From Hepatocystis sp. ex Piliocolobus tephrosceles (taxonomy: Eukaryota; Apicomplexa; Aconoidasida; Haemosporida; Plasmodiidae): a stretch of DNA of 10,035 nt. A program made the position numbers and the translations under genes. Shown here one piece after another: positions 8,201-10,035 of this stretch. The notes below the pieces were generated by a model that did not search any database, was not told the origin of the DNA, and was given only the letters and a program-made list of their open reading frames with translations. The stretch is from contig CABPSV020000701.1 in assembly GCA_902459845.2 (NCBI GenBank), positions 209-10,243 of the forward strand. Reading direction: 5' to 3'. The stretch's first letter is position 1; each line of letters begins with the position of its first letter.

Positions 8201-9553
8201 ATTTGTAGATCTATTTTTTATATCATCCAATACACTATCATAACCTTCCCCATTTTTTGTGTTAAATAAATTGTTATAACTATTGTGACTGTTGTAATTG
8301 TTGTGACTGTTGTGACTGTTGTGACTGTTGTGACTGTTATAAACATCAGAAGAGGCATTTACATACATATTATTGCTGTTATCTTTTTTTTCCTTTTTTT
8401 CTTTTGTGGATAAAATTGGGCAACCAGGTTTTGTATTAACTAAAGTTTGACTACTGTTATCAGTCGTCATACTATTATAAGCCGCGAAACAAGAAGAATC
8501 AAAAAAAAAAAAAGAATGTAATTTATTTAGTACACTTATAAATATACTTGGTTTTAATAATACAGATGTTAATATTTCCTCAAAAAATTCATAATCTTTT
8601 TTATTATTTTTATTATTGTTAATACATTTTTTGTTATTATTATTATAATTGTTATTATGACTACTAAAAAAAGGAACTGTTAAAAACATTTTTTTTAAAA
8701 AAGTTTCTGTTTTTATTTCTTCTTTAATCATATTCATTTCTTTATAAAACAAATAGGATTCCCATATTTTTATTATATGTGCATAACTTATTTTACTTTT
8801 GTTTGTACTTATACGTTTTTTTTTTGAAACTTCTTTTCCATTCTTCAACATATAACAACTATCACTATTGTTAATTAAATTGTCACTATTGTTAATTAAA
8901 CTATCACTATTGTTAATTAGTTTGTTTAAATTATTTTTTTCTAACATATTATTTCTATAATTTCTATATAATATATCACAACTTTTATATGTATCATTTG
9001 TATTATTCAGATTTTTAAAAATATATTTCTGAAAATTTTTTTTAATTGCTATATTTGTATTTGTACAACTATCCCCAGTAATGTTACTGGAAAATCCAAA
9101 ATCCATTTCATGCATTTTTTTGTTTCCAACATTATCCATATTTTTATTTAATTCAATAATTTGTTCTTTTAACTTACTTACAGATTCTGTAAATGTTTTT
9201 ATTTTTTTTTTTTTTTTTTTATTTCCTCCTTCGTTATATATACAAACATTTTTATTATTTAAAGTCCAACTTATATAAAAATTAAATGGTTTGTCTTTTT
9301 TTATTTTTAATTCACAATAATTAGGTTTATATTTTTTGTATAATTTTATATATTCTTCATAATCTTTTTTATAAATCATTTTTTCTTCTTTTAATTTGTT
9401 TATCTTTTCATGGCAGTCCTCATTTTTAAAAATATTATAGTTTGTTAATTCATCGGTACTACTACTAACAATAGTATTAATATAGCATTTTTTCGTTACT
9501 TTTGAAAATTTTAAATAGTTAACTATTAACTTGACATGTTTTGACAAGCTCAT
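4739..9553 (-). CDS. Superfamily 1B DNA/RNA helicase, Upf1/IGHMBP2/Dna2-like (DNA2/NAM7 family), putative
   Basis: One 1604-residue frame. In order: a basic N-terminus; low-complexity inserts; a probable 1B beta-barrel (about 520-625); a helical stalk (about 715-765) with a match to IGHMBP2-type sequence (NRIKNSMLSIFSKYNKK); then the helicase core. Core motifs: Q-motif Gln852; Walker A GAPGSGKS 873-880; motif Ia 897-912; Walker B DEAS from Asp960; motif III GDEKQL 985-990; QYR 1027-1029; motif IV VLTPYTSQ near 1174-1182; motif V TIDSYQGCEND 1518-1528; motif VI RMNVLLTR 1551-1558 with Arg finger 1558. ATPase activity and 5'-to-3' unwinding are expected from the family. An insertion of about 325 residues separates motifs IV and V, which are only tens of residues apart in Upf1. 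The usual Pro-Pro after GDxxQL is replaced by Ser-Phe. No Upf1 CH domain, R3H, AN1 finger or RecB-type nuclease was recognised, so orthology is unsettled. Confidence 0.92.
5198..5248 (-). repeat. Asn17 coding run, (AAT/AAC)17
   Basis: Seventeen Asn codons at helicase residues 1436-1452. Fifteen are AAT and two AAC, the latter near the N-terminal end of the run. This is a typical Plasmodium Asn tract, likely to vary in length. Confidence 0.95.
5576..5788 (-). repeat. 15-bp coding repeat (SSNNN / CSNNR) with 90-bp higher-order structure
   Basis: Helicase residues 1256-1326 are tandem five-residue units in two versions, one joined by Asn-Ser and the other by Arg-Cys. The Arg-Cys version is recognised on the plus strand by ATCTGTTG at 5611, 5671, 5701 and 5761. 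The spacing is 60, 30 and 60 bases. Thus 5611-5700 and 5701-5790 are the same 90-bp block, differing only at the final base. All plus-strand and other minus-strand frames also stay open across it, creating spurious open frames. Confidence 0.93.
7472..7615 (-). repeat. Asn run and ISSS coding repeat (12-bp unit)
   Basis: Helicase residues about 647-693 are a run of Asn followed by Ile-Ser-Ser-Ser units. Ser is almost always AGT and Ile ATT, so the DNA itself is a 12-bp tandem array, pointing to recent expansion by slippage. It lies between the probable 1B barrel and the helical stalk. Confidence 0.92.
8281..8339 (-). repeat. 9-bp coding repeat (Ser-His-Asn)
   Basis: Units of GTTGTGACT on the plus strand encode Ser-His-Asn, with degenerate Asn-Tyr-Asn and Ser-Tyr-Asn copies. 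They fall in the N-terminal low-complexity part of the helicase. Confidence 0.88.
8861..8923 (-). repeat. 21-bp coding repeat, three units (x-LINNSD)
   Basis: Three tandem 21-bp copies encode helicase residues 211-231 as seven-residue units reading KLINNSD, SLINNSD and NLINNSD. They differ only at the first residue and at a few bases. Confidence 0.93.
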
Positions 9554-9598
9554 GGTTCTAATATTTTGTTTGTTTGGTTGTATGTAAATGGCGAGAGT

Positions 9599-9650
<52 letters not shown>

Positions 9651-9721
9651 TTTTTTTTTTTTTTTTTTTTTTTTTATATATTACTTTTATAATTATACGT
9701 ACTATGTCAGATTTGTACGCA
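9554..9721 (-). promoter_or_regulatory. Upstream region of the helicase gene with long poly(dA:dT) tracts
   Basis: Only 168 bases separate the helicase start codon from the stop of the small upstream gene on the same strand. They hold T47 (9601-9647) and T25 (9651-9675) on the plus strand, parted by ATA, so the helicase strand carries A25 and A47 about 48 bases before the ATG. Long poly(dA:dT) tracts exclude nucleosomes and are common upstream of Plasmodium genes. A promoter role is inferred from position only. Confidence 0.5.
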
Positions 9722-9949
9722 TTAGCAAAAAATTATATCTGATATAATAAAATTTATAGCCACTAAAATCAAGGTTATAGCTAGCAGGGTAAAAAAGGCA
9801 CGAATAATATCACAAATGAACAAAACAGCGTCATTTGATAATAAGTAGTCATTGTGTATTTTATGCTTATTTTTAAGTACCGTTATATTTGTTACTGTTT
9901 TACCCACCTGCATTTCTTGATCAATATTTTGTTTTACTTTGACATTCAT
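9722..9949 (-). CDS. Small tail-anchored membrane protein, hypothetical
   Basis: Frame of 75 residues from an ATG at 9949-9947. The first 45 residues are hydrophilic with mixed, non-repetitive composition. Residues about 50-71 form a single hydrophobic segment (FFTLLAITLILVAINFII), ending in a short tail with a final Cys. That layout suggests a tail-anchored or single-pass protein. The composition is more gene-like and visibly richer in G+C than the flanking A/T repeats. I do not recognise the family. It lies 168 bases upstream of the helicase on the same strand. It may instead be the last exon of a longer spliced gene whose earlier exons lie beyond the window. Its small size keeps confidence moderate. 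Confidence 0.55.
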   Translation of the reverse strand: MNVKVKQNIDQEMQVGKTVTNITVLKNKHKIHNDYLLSNDAVLFICDIIRAFFTLLAITLILVAINFIISDIIFC

Positions 9950-9975
9950 GAGTTACGTTTTTATTACTTTTTTTG

Positions 9976-10001
9976 ATATATATATATATATATATATATA
10001 T
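9976..10001. repeat. (AT)n microsatellite
   Basis: About 26 bases of AT repeat shortly upstream of the small minus-strand gene, in an otherwise featureless A/T-rich end of the window that closes with a T run. Confidence 0.93.
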
Positions 10002-10035
10002 TGAACTAAGCTGTGATTATCACTTTTTTTTTTTT

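Overview
The window looks like nuclear DNA of a malaria parasite (Plasmodium). It is extremely A+T-rich outside genes, with long poly(dA:dT) tracts (up to 65 bases), many (AT)n microsatellites, intron-poor genes on both strands, and proteins interrupted by Asn-, Ser- and Lys-rich low-complexity inserts. The species cannot be fixed from sequence alone. No bacterial, plasmid, transposon or CRISPR features were seen, and no tRNA or rRNA.

Layout. 1-561 is a gene-free A/T-rich flank. 562-1905 (+) encodes an unrecognised multi-pass membrane protein with an N-terminal hydrophobic anchor and a charged C-terminal tail. Its stop codon lies inside a 16-bp minisatellite (1897-2053) that fills the whole 148-bp gap to the next gene. 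2054-3418 (+) encodes a RING finger plus coiled-coil protein with a basic NLS-like motif and two PCNA-binding (PIP-box-like) motifs; this architecture matches TRAIP-type E3 ubiquitin ligases of replication stress. 3419-4738 is a 1.3-kb space between convergent genes. It holds a locally G+C-rich hairpin just after the RING gene, an A65 tract, a 13-bp tandem repeat and a rare C11 run. 4739-9553 (-) is a 1604-residue superfamily 1B (Upf1/IGHMBP2/Dna2-like) helicase with all core motifs intact and a roughly 325-residue repeat-rich insertion inside its second RecA domain. 9554-9721 is its short upstream region, dominated by T47 and T25 tracts. 9722-9949 (-) is a probable 75-residue tail-anchored membrane protein. 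The rest is A/T repeats.

The TRAIP-like ligase and the helicase both suggest nucleic-acid or replication housekeeping, but eukaryotic gene neighbours need not work together. The points most worth a second look are: the TRAIP-like protein with paired PIP motifs and an Asn where a zinc-binding His is expected; the minisatellite that presents ten consensus 5' splice sites between two unusually close genes; the 3' hairpin; and the 90-bp higher-order repeat coding spaced Arg-Cys pairs inside the helicase motor.
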